From the NCBI GenBank assembly GCA_007644065.1, contig VJWN01000016.1, forward strand, positions 1 through 64,000: DNA of 64,000 nucleotides. The letters run 5' to 3'. The position numbers were made by a program, and so were the translations under genes. The notes below the pieces were generated by a model. That model had not been told where the DNA came from. It ran no database searches and saw only the letters and a list, made by a program, of their open reading frames with translations. Of this stretch, positions 1 to 11,582 are shown in pieces (positions within the stretch are counted from its first letter, which is position 1; the number at the start of each line of letters is the position of its first letter). Source of the DNA: Margaritispora aquatica (lineage: Eukaryota > Ascomycota > Leotiomycetes > Helotiales > Discinellaceae).

Positions 1-640
1 TAAAGTTATTTATATAAAAAAAAAATTAAATAATAAGTAATAGTCTTTAAATTATATATATTATATTATTTATATAAATAATTTAAAAGTATTATTTTTT
101 TATTATTTATTTATATTTTTAAATTTAAAAGATAAAATAATTATATTTAATAAAGGTTTTTTTTTTATTAATATATAATATATTCTAAAGGTTTAACTTT
201 TTTATTAAAAATTAATAAGTATATTAGTAAATTAAATTTACTAGAAAATTTTTAAATATAACTTAAGTAATATAAGTAATTACTTTTTATATAAAAATAT
301 AATTAGAATATTAATTCTTATAAAGTTATAGCTTTAAAAAATATAGTTTAAAAAGCTTTATTAATAAGTAATTATAACTAAAAAGATAAGATTAGTATTA
401 ATATAGATTTAAATAACTAGTTATTTCTATAGTTCTAAATTAAACTTCTAACCCTAACCCTAATATAGAATCTTTATTCTTTTAAAAGTACTAGGCTATA
501 GAGCGCTAGAGCTAGAGCGTGCTTCTACTCTAGCGTTCTTACTAAGGTCGTTATATTATATAACCCTTTCGACTATTTTCCGATTATATTAACCTAGTCT
601 CGTAATAGAATCTCTTTCTTATGGCTTTTCTATACAGCCT
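1..640. repeat. AT-rich, gene-free left end with telomere-type repeat
   Basis: The first ~440 bases are almost only A and T, with long runs of TA and TTA and no usable reading frame. This is the composition left by RIP-type C-to-T mutation of old repeats. At 449-463 the sequence reads two and a half units of CCCTAA, the fungal telomere repeat, in the orientation expected for a left chromosome end. Composition becomes mixed from about 490 on. I see no transposon protein here. Confidence 0.6.
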
Positions 641-1631
641 TAGGCTACCGAGCCTCAGGGCTATGGGTCAGGTGATTCGTAACACTACCGAAGCCATCGC
701 TGATAAAGCCGTTGTCTTTGGATTTTATCTCTACTGTACCAGCGCTATATGTATCTTCTCCGCCTTTTTTCTTGCTCTTTAACCCGTTGAACACAAAATG
801 ATACCCCCTTGCCCAGACCGTGGCCCACACCGTGGCTGCTTGGGATATAAACCCTCTCTATGAAAGAAATGATAAAGCGAATTCCGTTAGGTAATAACTT
901 AGGATGGCGGTACTAGGAACTAGTAGAGGCGCATTCAACCAAATCCGAAATCTATCGATTTAAAGCATCGTTAGTCCTCCTACAGCTTGTGCGTATTGAG
1001 TCGGAGCCGTGAACGTAGTGGTGAGAGGAGTGGACTTAACCCAGATAAGATCTTCGCTACAGCGGTTGTTGATGCTTTTTTCTTATAGCATAATTAAGCT
1101 AGTATTATATAGGTATGTGCGTATGCACCTTAATCACGACCATATTCTCTTTCAATTATTATTTAGATAGCTGTACTCAGCAAAAATAAGGCTGTGCTAA
1201 CATATTGAGATAGCGGCGTAAGTTGAGTCAATATAGTATAGTACGGTACAAGAAGTCTATCTCACCCTCTTCTGAGTCTAACTTGAAATAGTAACCGCTT
1301 GACTTTATCCGGTTAGGTCTTAGACATCTCTAGCTTTATAGGGCAACAGCTTGACTTCTCTAAGTTAAGACTCAAAAGGGGGCTGATATATACTTGTTAT
1401 ACCCTACTGTAAGTGAATGGTCCACTCAGCCACCGCCTTAAGCCTTGTCACAATCATTGCTGTCACTGTAGATATAAGACATTGTTCTGTCATTTGCTTT
1501 TTCTTACCATATTCTACGGCTGATAGTCTGAAAGCTTATAAGTCTTTCTATCTCTGTCATTCGGCCCGTGGAAAATCACGACGATGTGGGAAGTTCTCAG
1601 TAATCGAGAAAATTACTTCTACGTCTCAAGG
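641..1631. other. intergenic stretch, no supported gene
   Basis: A 61-codon minus-strand frame at 645-830 has no recognisable motif and no splice partner. The rest is moderately AT-rich. The 3' part is the upstream region of the gene beginning at 1632. A frame opening at 1584 overlaps that start but would place extra residues before a good signal peptide, so it was not used. Confidence 0.5.
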
Positions 1632-4479
1632 ATGAAGTTTATCTTAATCATATCTATGCTACTAGGAGTCTTATCTCATCCATTGACCTCGATCTGGCCA
1701 ACAGTGGAAACTGACACCGCTTCCTATCCATGGCCCAAACCGCATTCGACGCCAGAGCGACCTCAGTTACCATCTGTCACCGCGACCTACGGCCTTATTG
1801 ATGGAGCACCATCTGCTGTTTCTCCTACTCCTACAATCATGAGTGAGAATCTCCGACTCGCTCAAATCGTTATGGAATCGACTAAACTTTCGGCATTTCC
1901 ATCTGGAATTTGTGGTTTTGTACCATATATGAACGGGTCTACCTCTCAGCTAGGTATGTACCAAGATACAGCCTAAAGTATATGTTGACGAGAATCAGGG
2001 ATATTCGCCTGTACCTACTTCGCACAAACAAATTTTGGCGCCCTCACCTACTTTTATGGCCCTTATAGCTGTGACATCAGAACATCCTCTTCATTCTTCT
2101 TCTGTCCGTCTTCCACACAAAAGCCTTTTACAGCATGTGCTGTCGAGTCAATGTCCATAGAATATTCTTATTCAACCAAGACATACACCTATACAGTTTG
2201 GCCGTCAGGAATTTTTATATACACAAACACAGATACAACTCGTATTACATATGAAGTCTTAAACACATATAGCAAGTTGACATACCTCCAAACCCAGACG
2301 ATCACTCACTCCGACCTCAAGAGCCACATACTCTCAACCATGACGATGACCAGTTTTGCCACAATCAGATCTCTGACGGATGTTGGAGAGATCGACAATC
2401 TAAAGCTTACCTGGTAGGATCTCAGCAAGCCGACCTGTTTATCTGGTGGAAAATGAACTGACGAGATTATAGTACCATGTATAGCCAGTACGGCCATTGG
2501 CCATGTCAGACACTACAGATGAGGAATAGCCTTGTATCTTATGTCTGCGTCAGTACTTCCAATTCGTTTCCCATACCGACGGGTCCTCCTCTTGAGATCT
2601 TGGACTGGAGCAATCTTCAAACAAGTCTAGCAGGCATGACAGTTTCACTTGCATCTTCCTCGTTTGCCAATAATATTGGAAAGGGGTATTCCGACACATT
2701 TATCTCATTTGTCGCGATGTATCCTACGAGCACTTTAAAAGTGACTGGAACATCTACCATCGATACCAGTCCTTCAGCATATATGGAAATCATCAAATCC
2801 AGCCCGCCCAAGGCAAGTCACTTCAAATACTTCTGCCTCAATACTAGAATCCAGTTCTGTCAGCCTGGTTCTGATCCAATTTTCTTGCTTATTGATCAAG
2901 ACCTGTGCCATACTGATAATCCATAGTGTGTGAATGAGCTGAATGAGACATGTCCCGCCATATACACCGCCGCCAAAAGATGCTGGAGCGAAGCCTATCC
3001 ACCAGGACCACAGGGATGCCTATGTGACACTATACTAGCAATGAACTGTCCTCAGACATGCCAGGTTACGCGACGAGATCGACTACAATATTTCACTTGG
3101 GCGGTTGAGCTTTGTGCGGATTATTGGGTGGTGTCCGCGAATGGGACGAATGCCACCTTTTCTCGGAATTGGCTCGAAAGAGCAAATCGTTCAGCCTCGA
3201 TCTTTGAAGGTCTTCTTCCATTTGACTGGGTCGTGACACCAAATCTGGAATCCGGAGAAAGTCTTTTCTGTCCGTCACAAATAGCAAAGCTTGCATCGTT
3301 TGCTGTAATCAACATCATCGTGGGAATTGCTACACTTGTTTTAGGACGGCGAGACGTAGTGAATAAGCTTACTTGCGGCTATCTAGGGCATCCTGGCTCT
3401 CGATCATGGCCTGTTATTGCTCTTCTGATTACTGGACTGAATGTACTGGCGAATTACATCAATGCTCTTGTCTTGAAGAAAAGTCCCGGCTTCGAAAAGG
3501 TTAATACGGGAACTCTCGTTTTATTTTGGTTTTCGAGACCACGTTTAGCATGGCTGGCGACAGCTCTAGTACACGTTCAAAAAGAGAAAAGCATTTACAT
3601 ATCACTTGGAGCGTCAGCTTTGCTCTCTGAATTCATTCTTCAGAGTGTTGGTGCTGCTTCTATTATCACCACAGTCATATTTGCTTCGAGACAATCATAC
3701 TTCGAGAGACACTTCCTTGATTATGCTCCAGCTCACAAGTCTGCATTACTTCTGTACTCGGGTGCATTGCTGTGGGTAGTCACAGTCGGGTTTTTCTATA
3801 TGTTTGTTTTGTGGAACTACTTGGGATTAACGAAAGTTTTCCTGATGATCTTCACTGTTATCTGGAATCCTATCAAAGATGCATTTCAGAAGGTAGCAAA
3901 GAGCTTTAAGGCAAGGTGGCTGAAGCATTTTCCTCCCAAACCAAAATCTAAAAACAGCACCACCAGAGATGAACTTCTAGCGCCAACCCTACCAGCAGAG
4001 GATACACCTTTCCAAGGTCGAAGTCATGGTGCTCGGCGCGACAGGGAAGCGTGGGAGATGAAGAGCACACAGAAACCCCTCAGCGGCTATCAGAGTAGAC
4101 GTCGACTTTCCTTGGATAATTCTCAGACAGAGTTAGTAGTGGAAGACAATCCAGCTTGGAGACAAAACCTTGAGAAGATGGGACTCAACGAAATGGCACT
4201 TTTCAATATCTCAACAATTTTTATCTTTATGCTCCTGCCATTCATCGGACAATGGCTATTTTGGGTTGGCTTCATTCAACTATACGATAATAGGTAAGCT
4301 TTACCTAACATTATAATCTCCAGAACCTCAATGGGCTAATTTGCACAAGGTACTGCCCACCGAAAATCTGGCAAATGGCTTCAGTATGGATTGCTTCATC
4401 ATCATTCGGTATGTCCGCCCTTTTGGTTCTTGTATCTGACTAATGGTTGGAAGGTGTATTTCTTGGTGCATCAGGCTAA
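1632..4479 (+). CDS. Secreted-leader multi-pass membrane protein, 842 aa, function unknown
   Basis: Six exons join into one open frame: 1632-1953, 1999-2413, 2473-2812, 2927-4293, 4350-4408 and 4454-4479. All phases fit. Residues 1-20 form a signal peptide. The extracellular half is Cys- and Thr-rich, with a CP...CW...CLCDT...CPQTC cluster at the start of exon 4. It is followed by about six or seven hydrophobic segments (from about 3290 to 3850), a charged cytosolic loop (about 3900-4170) and one or two final TM segments near the end. Intron 3 (2813-2926) uses a GC donor (AG|GCAAGT) and a TAG acceptor; the phases on either side (0/0) support it. Proteins of this layout occur in many filamentous ascomycetes as uncharacterised integral membrane proteins; I do not recognise a named family. 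It could be a receptor or cell-surface sensor, but nothing in the sequence proves it. Confidence 0.75.
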
Positions 4480-4841
4480 GTTGAAGTGTTGTACCTTCAA
4501 TCAGCTTGTCACGATCATATGGGTATCAATCATCTTTCAATGTGGCTATTCGAGCTCGGATCAAAATCGATAAATATCATATAAGCTGGTGAACCTATAC
4601 GAGATTGTTTTCCTATATCAGGCAACACCTCCCACCCCAGCGCTCATGTGGACCTGTGAAATTGCCTTGCCATTTACCTTTAAAGCCCTAAACCGCTTCT
4701 TTAGGCATTCATAACTCGCATAGATTTCGGCATTTTCCTTTATTCTCGGAAGCAGGCCTTGATATCTGTACATTTCCTTCCTGTTCACAGCTCTATACTT
4801 ACATAGCATTATGGCGATATACTACTTCTTTTCTTTTATAG
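4480..4841. other. intergenic, no supported gene
   Basis: Only short frames without motifs on either strand. It separates the membrane-protein gene from the putative LTR. Confidence 0.5.
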
Positions 4842-5302
4842 TGTCACGACCCCTCCTAGGACCCAATGGTTCCAGGAGCGGGGCACCCAGGAGTCCAGTG
4901 ACTCCTAGGAACGTGACGGGTCCCAGGAACACACAAGGAGATTTCTTATATAAGCAGAAGCCGTCGCTCTATCAGAGACTAGTAATAGTATATACCATTC
5001 CTAATATATAGGTTATATAACTAGGGTTAGTCATACTAGCCGTACTCGCTAGCTAGTATAGCTACTAGTAGAAGGTCTATACTACTAGCCATACTAGCTA
5101 GCTAGTAGAGTTAGTATATTATACAAAGGTTCTATATAACGAGTATATAGTCTTATTAGTTTAGGAGCTTCGTACTTAACTCAAGATAGTAAATACTACC
5201 TATTTACTAGTGACTCTAGTCTTATTCCTTATAATATCCCGAACCTTGTTCAAACCCAAAACCAGACAGTTAGTGAATCATGCAGATAGACCAGCCGTCA
5301 CA
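4842..5302 (+). mobile_element. Putative solo LTR of a retrotransposon
   Basis: The segment starts TGTCACGACC and ends CCGTCACA, giving the TG...CA ends of fungal LTRs with a short, imperfect inverted terminal repeat. A TATA box (TATATAA, 4947-4953) lies about 105 bases inside, as in an LTR promoter. The 3' half contains AT-rich direct and inverted repeats of a CTAGCTAGTA type, as in RIP-mutated elements. No primer-binding site or retroviral-type protein follows, so it is solo or degenerate. The flanks (TATAG and CGAAT) do not form a clean 5-bp target duplication, which lowers confidence in the exact ends. Confidence 0.5.
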
Positions 5303-5331
5303 CGAATGTATAGATCGAAAGTCCGATTTTT

Positions 5332-6984
5332 CTACCTAAACTTAACTACGATCTCGATAGTACTAGTATTATATATATAGTCGAAATACTCTCTAAAGTG
5401 AGATAGTACGATATAAGTAGCGGTACCTTGAAAGCCGTATCCAATCTCCCAGCCGTCGTTGTCGACAAATGATTGTGTAACGCAGTAGGGATACAGCGAG
5501 CGCGAGGTCTTGGCTGCACAAGCTGAAACTCCTCTTAGGGGTGGTGAGATGACAGTCGCAGTATAGGGATCGATGCCAAAGAAGTCGGTAGTGTTACCAA
5601 TCACTGCTAGGTCAGAATCAGTGAGCGAAGTGACATTCTTGAGTGTTGCTTTGTAGATGAGTGGATAATCCTGCCCAAAGTATATTGGTTTTCTAATGGG
5701 ACCTAGCCAAAGATCATTGAACCAGTTTGCGGCCTCGGCATGTGTGGTATTGCTTGAATCCAAGGGAATGCCAAAATTGTCATTGAGTTTGAAGCCCACT
5801 TTGCCCGTCCCATTTAACATGTCGTGGTAGAAATTGTAAGGCACACTATGAGTATGGACCAGATTTGATATTCCAGCCGCATTAGCTGCGTACAGCATTA
5901 GCTCGTTAATCGTGACCCAGACCAGAACCTTCTCTACGTAAAGAGCCATGACCAGTTTTCTATAAGACACAAAGGCGTCAGGCCATGTCAAATTATCGAA
6001 GCCACCATGATGGTAGCTGAACTCTGGTTTCTGAAGGAGTGATTCGCGAACGAATTCTAGTGGGTTGTCGAAGTGAAGAAGTGTCACTATCGGCTTCATG
6101 CTAGCGGTAATTACTTTGTCAATGACATCAGCACAGTGGTCTACTGCCTGTTTATTGACTGGAGTTCCTGGAGAGATGAACTGTAAAATTCGGTTCCATG
6201 AAATTGAGAAATAGTAGTACTCGACACCAATTGAAGCGAGCCTTTCAATATTTTGCTTATACATAAAATATGCTTGTTTGTTACATATGAGTTTGCTATA
6301 TAATTGATATAGATTGCATCCTAAATTGACGGAGTTCGTCCTTCCATAGCAATAGCCCCTTCACATTGTGATGCTGATCCAGAAACTCCGAACATGAAAG
6401 ATGTAGGAAAAGTATAGTTTTGAATGCCATGCTGAACAGGTACATTTTCGGGAGGGAAACCTAGCTCATTCTTTAGTATTGACGTTGGAGAGACAGTTGT
6501 ATGATACGTCCTGTTGTTGTATAATTTGCCAGCTTTGCGGCAATCCAAAGCGAGGTCCATGCCGCCTCACCATACGGATCTTGTTCGGGATTGGGAATGG
6601 GCCCCGCAGTATTGTCAGGGGGGAAGCTTGCCCACGTTATTGTGCTCCTGTTTGGCAGTAGGCTGCGAAGAGACCCATATGGTTTTGCGAATGAAATTGA
6701 GGCTGTTGGTGCTGATACAGATGACGCATACCTCGTTAAATGTCAACATCAATGCACAAAAGAAAAAGTGATGAGCGACAGACCTCAAGCTAGCTGGTGA
6801 ATAATACTGAAAAGATGTAAATTGATACACAGGCTTCGAGATTATTTGTGGGTAAACATATAGAGGTTGTAGTGTTGTAGAATATCTGAGCATAGACACA
6901 CTGGCGTAAAAGAAACAGAATCAATACCCTTGAAGATCGCATCATCTTGTAGATTGAGCTTGAAATACCACTATAAAAGCTCAA
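5332..6984 (-). pseudogene. GH1 beta-glucosidase relic, truncated and frameshifted
   Basis: GH1 features are clear: an N-terminal motif FMFGVSGSASQCEGAI (6321-6560 frame), then YYYFSISWNRIL, the acid/base motif region WVTINEL, and WEIGYGFQG near the 3' end. Breaks seen: (1) the frame runs into TAG at 6323-6321 where the family has Trp (GRxPSI-W-D), a TGG-to-TAG change; (2) the signal-peptide frame (MMRSSRVLILFLL, about 6945) and the following mature segment (ending SPASLRS near 6785) lie in different frames; (3) another frame change lies near 6510; (4) family-conserved sequence is missing between 6320 and 6264; (5) the frame ends at 5332 just where the nucleophile motif (TENG or TEFG) should be, so the catalytic nucleophile and the C-terminus are absent. 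The relic ends 30 bases from the putative LTR, so insertion plus RIP is a likely cause. An active enzyme is very unlikely. Confidence 0.8.
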
Positions 6985-7416
6985 GAAAACGGATGAGGAC
7001 TAAAGAAATCTCCTTCATAATATAATTATCAAGAACCTTCATGTTGAAGTTATCTGAATGATAATGATCTCGGATCTCTCAATTGCTGTGGATATACCTG
7101 AGATAAGTACAAGAGAGCAACCATGGAAGCAATTTCTCACAATGAGCTCAAACATGAGCCCCAAGCACTGAAATGTCTGGTTTGCCTCACCTACACAACC
7201 TGAATCGGATTGTGGGGTGCAATCCGGATCTCGGACCGTAGCAACCCCAAGATCTACAACACAACCGTTCGAAAAGATAGTGAGAAAGGAAGTCCTTGAT
7301 AAACATTCCAGATACGGGGTATAGCAAAAGCTTTCAATAAACAAACGAGCTTGTGGGAAATACACTCACTCTAAGCTAGATTTCATCTTGTCTTCCTTTC
7401 ACTTCCGTCGACCAAT
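6985..7416. other. upstream region of the dioxygenase gene
   Basis: It lies between the GH1 relic and the gentisate-dioxygenase-like gene. A 108-codon minus-strand frame (7039-7365) has no motif and overlaps the presumed promoter, so it is not called. The CGG-rich motif described separately lies at 7224-7238. Confidence 0.5.
7224..7238 (+). promoter_or_regulatory. CGG-type motif upstream of the bicupin dioxygenase
   Basis: CCGGATCTCGGACCG lies 179 bases before the ATG at 7417. It combines a direct CGG-N4-CGG and an inverted CGG-N1-CCG, the half-sites used by Zn2Cys6 regulators. The same 15-mer with one change lies before the FAD hydroxylase gene at 20158. Operator function is inferred. Confidence 0.5.
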
Positions 7417-8521
7417 ATGGTTCCTTCTATTGCTCAACTCCCGGATGAATCTGTCGATGAGCTGGTAAGCTCGCTCAAGAAGTCGGTAACTTCAAAACCA
7501 CACCTGGAGACAGTGATACGAGAGAAAGAACTTGTTCCGTTGTGGAATACTGGTGGTCCACCAACAGCTCGTGAGCCACATACCAAACATATTCCAGCAG
7601 TATGGCGATACGATGACACGAAGAGTCTTCTCCTGCATGCAGCAGAATTGGTTGATGCAAAAGAGGCAGAGCGGCGTGCTGTTCTGATGATTAACCCAGG
7701 ACCCAGGCAATCTCCATTCACACTCGATACATTACTTGCAGCACATCAACTGATCCTACCGGGAGAGCAAGCAATCTGCCATCGACACACACCTTTCGCT
7801 GTTCGATTTTTAATCGAGGGAGATCAAGGTATGTTTTTATACAGAGCTCCCAGTCCTCCTATAACTGATTATTCTAGGATACACGGCGATATCCGGCAAG
7901 AAGATGTATATGATCCCTGGGGATTTAATCATCACGCCTGTGTGGAATTGGCATGACCACGGAAACGAAGGCAAGGCTAATGTGATATGGCTCGATGGCC
8001 TCAATATTCCTCTTTTCAAGCCACTCCCCATCGACTTCACCGAGCACTATGAGGAAGAGTTCGGTGCTTTAACACATGAATCGAAGAAGGTTGCGGATGA
8101 AGATTGTGCCGAAATGAAGTTCCCCTGGAAGGCCATGCAGTCTCGACTCGATGGAGCAGGAGAGGACCATTCTATGTTCGAGTATACTCTTCCCAATGGC
8201 AAACCAGTATCAACAACGATTGGAGCATATGCTCACCGGATATCTGCTGGCAAGGCATCGCGCCCAAGCCAAGACACCGCAAATTATGTGTTCCAAGTGC
8301 ATGGCGGATCTGGATGGACAGAGATCGAGGGATTGAATGGAGGCGAGTCTTATAAATTGACGTGGAGTCGAGGTGATGCGTTCGTAGTACCAAGCTGGCA
8401 TAAGTTCAAAATGTTTGCGGATGTGGAAGAAGCAGCGTATTTATTTTCGTTCTCGGACAAGCCTATGCTGGAAAACTTGGGGTTTCTAAGGTCAAAACAA
8501 GTATTAGAATTGGAGCTGTAG
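7417..8521 (+). CDS. Gentisate 1,2-dioxygenase-like bicupin, 351 aa
   Basis: Two exons: 7417-7828 and 7878-8521 (intron 7829-7877 with GTATGT and CTGAT branch; phase 1 restores Gly138). Known family members open the ring of gentisate between C1 and C2 using Fe(II), giving maleylpyruvate. The first cupin has H122-R-H124 and, after the intron, NWH163DH165, the usual metal-ligand pattern. A second cupin follows (about residues 250-340). Length matches gentisate and salicylate 1,2-dioxygenases (about 350-380 aa). Maleylpyruvate isomerase and fumarylpyruvate hydrolase genes are not in the window. Because its neighbours handle 3-hydroxyanthranilate, the true substrate may be an amino- or hydroxy-substituted benzoate. 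Family assignment is firm; substrate is not. Confidence 0.85.
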
Positions 8522-8983
8522 AAAATAAAACACAGTAGTAATAGAATGCTTATTGTTGTTGTTGTCAAAGTCCGAGGTACTTGGAGTAAGCACACCGGGA
8601 ACAAGGTTTATCCGTTGGCATTAGCTCTCTGGAGTCAAACATCAGGATTTATACTTCTCAAATCAAACATCACCTAATACTTGAAATTTATCTGATCCCT
8701 AATACTCCAAGATTGTGATCCATAGAATTAGTCTCTTCTGAGATTTGGGTACGGATTTGGTAGACCCGTCTCTACTATCCTCCTCGAACATCGAAAGGGG
8801 GTTAAGGATAGCTCTACATGGATCTTTGAGAAGATAGGAATGTACTCCACTTGATGTTGCCTAGGATTCAGGTCCCCCACTATTGGCCATGGCAGGCATA
8901 AGGGGGAGCTGATCCTCCTTACACTCTGCGCTTTGATGTGAACAATACATTTGGTGTTTTTATGCTCAGTACCTGCAAGCAAA
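8522..8983. other. intergenic, promoter of the Zn2Cys6 gene
   Basis: About 460 bases between the bicupin stop and the regulator ATG. No ORF with motifs. No copy of the full CGG motif is visible here. Confidence 0.5.
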
Positions 8984-11555
8984 ATGGATACTGGTCAAGA
9001 TTACGCATCAGTGGGAATCTTATCAACAGCAACTGTTCGGCCGAGGAAAGTTCCCCAACAGGAAAGACAGCGAGTTCGTCGCGCCTGTGAGGGCTGTAGA
9101 AAGAAGAAGATCAAATGTTAGTTTTTTTTTGGGGGGGGGGATATTTTAAACATTTACTGATGCAAGTAGGTAACGGAGAGGAGCCATGTCAACGTTGCTT
9201 GAGCTACAGCGTTGATTGCGAATATGCCGAATATGTGCCACCTCACAGAGCTGTCGACATCAGGTGAACACCTATAACACATGAATTTATCGATATTTGT
9301 TCTGACGGTCTTTTACTTTAGCAATGTCGAGCAACTTGAGACCCGCATGACCTCAATGGAGCAATTATTTCGACAATTTCTTGAGCAATTCAGTGGTGAA
9401 AAATTGGCGAGCAATGCCAATATCAAACCAGCAGTTGCAACTATACCTGCAGCAGAAAGATCTCAGACTCTGATATCTATCGAAACCATAGATGGATTAG
9501 ATGAGCCCGATTGTGATGATGGCGATGATGATGATGTGCATGTCTCTGCATTGAATGAGCTTGGGGACGTTGAACCTCCTCCAAATTTGTCACATTCTTA
9601 CGCAGATGGATTTGGTGAGTTGGACACCGACAACTGCGGTCAATTGCGATACCTTGGAATTGGTTCAACAGCCACCGTCGTGGACACTTGTGTGGGTCTT
9701 CGACGTCGTATACAAGAAGGTCTCGATAAGAAAGGATATGAAGCAGAGGAACCTTTCTTCACAAGTCCTGGAGCGACTCCAGAGACCACATCACATAAAC
9801 TCCAGTCTCTGATCGTAAACAACATGCCCCCAGGAATATTGGTGGGCGTGCTCATTGATACGTTTGTGGACAACTTGCACTTTGTTTTCCCAATCATCTC
9901 TCCAGATGAACTTAGATCTATACATCGGAGAATTCTTAGCAACGAAGTAGTAGGAGAAGGTTCCGCTGCCATTCTTTTTGCTGTCCTAGCTATGTCTTTC
10001 TTGTTGCTGCCACCAACGCACCGAGTGCTTGTTAGTGTGGAACCGAAATATCAGAAGCGAGCATTTGCTTCATCCATGTATACTTTGTCCTTGCACCTTA
10101 TCAATTCAGCATCCACAGCCGTTATTGGAAAAAACAACAAACTCAGTGAGTCGGTTGTTGCTTTGGGAATGCTAAGTAGCTACTTGGCGACTACTGGCAT
10201 GCAGGCTGAAGCATGGATTATGGTAGGCCGCGCCATTAGGCATGCCCAAGATTTAGGACTACATGTAAACCTTCACCCCTCCCAAAACAACTTTAATGCT
10301 AATTGTTTTGCAGAGGTCTCCAGAGAGACTACAGCTCCCTACTAATGAGAGAAGTCAACGACGATACATATGGTGGTGTCTTTATGTTCTAGACAGACAA
10401 CTTTCGGCAGCACTCGGACGACCTCTTTCAATTGACGATGCTGATTGCGACGTAGAGATACCAAGTTACGCGAACGATGGAATATTGGTCCAGGAAACTG
10501 GAGGATTCATCTCATTGATCCATATACACAAGATCATGGGGGAGATTTTGAGGACTGTAAACTCGATCAAGAACATCATCTCATGGCGGGAGGTTGGAAA
10601 ATACGAAGAGCTTCGTGCGCGAGTGTGTACTTCTAATCTCGCACTTCAGAACTGGGCTAGAGAGCATGTTCCACATGAAATCAGATCTGCGAATGAAGGA
10701 AAGGCGCTGATCGAGAAACACATCGCGCTCTCGGCATTCTTCTCGGCAGTGCTGTTACTACATCGCATTTTCATGAGCAACCCACATCGTCCATCGCCTC
10801 TGTCAGATCCACAGGCTCAAGTCAGATGTGCTAAAGCAGCCATGGATTGCATTCGCGGATCTTCGGATTTTTTGCAGTATGTCCCAAGAAGTCATTACTT
10901 AGTGTTTCATGGGCAATATGTCTTTGTGAGCGCTATCGTTTTGTTGCAATTTGTTCGCGCCTCCAAAGACTCGGCATACAATGAATTGGCGTTCCAAGAC
11001 ATTCAAAGTGCCATGATGACGTTGCAGAAGATGGAAGCCTTGTGGACTGGAGCGAAGAAATGCAGGGCGGTTGTGGAAGAGTACATGGAGTTTACGTATC
11101 AAGTGCTGCGCGGCGACCAGAAAGGGGCATGCAATTTCGAGCACTCTCGTGGACCTAGTACGACTATAATCAGGGATAATCTGGACAAGACAGTAGTACC
11201 CTTGATCCCAACATCAACAGCAGTTCGCGGAGTCTCAAAGAAGCGAAGGCGAGAGCACTCACATCTCACCTCGTGTTCCCATAACGTAAGCATACGATCG
11301 AAAGCAAGAGACACATGTGCGAAGAGCACTCTTGCAATGCAAGACCAGGGACATGTCTGTTCAGGGCACATTCTGGAGACGCTGAGTTCACCGGACCATT
11401 CCTTACAAGACTTAAATGGCACCGAGTATTTTGACAACATCATTCAGGATGGCCACGAAGTGCTTGAGGATGCTTTGTTTTCATGCGAGCCTTACTTTCA
11501 GGATTTTGAGTTTGATTTCAGCTCAACAGATCTTTCGTCATTTTTCGACAATTAA
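8984..11555 (+). CDS. Zn2Cys6 transcription factor of the cluster, 803 aa
   Basis: Four exons: 8984-9116, 9170-9263, 9322-10264 and 10314-11555; all phases fit. The binuclear zinc cluster is complete: C35, C38, C45, C51, C54, C61 (ACEGCRKKKIKC, then PCQRC and DC), with a basic stretch before it. Intron 1 splits the codon of C45 and contains T10 followed by G10. A linker with a short coiled coil (VEQLETRMTSMEQL) follows. The middle carries the fungal-specific TF domain (RRYIWWCLYVLDRQLSAALGRPL, about residues 400-425). The C-terminus is acidic and aromatic (DFEFDFSSTDLSSFFDN), a plausible activation domain. Its position inside the catabolic cluster makes it the likely pathway activator, binding CGG half-sites; that role is inferred. 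Confidence 0.9.
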
Positions 11556-11582
11556 CGACGAAAGAACAGTTACATTATATTC

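Noticed and set aside
7039..7365. 108-codon minus frame upstream of the bicupin
   Set aside because: No motif; overlaps the promoter and the CGG motif.
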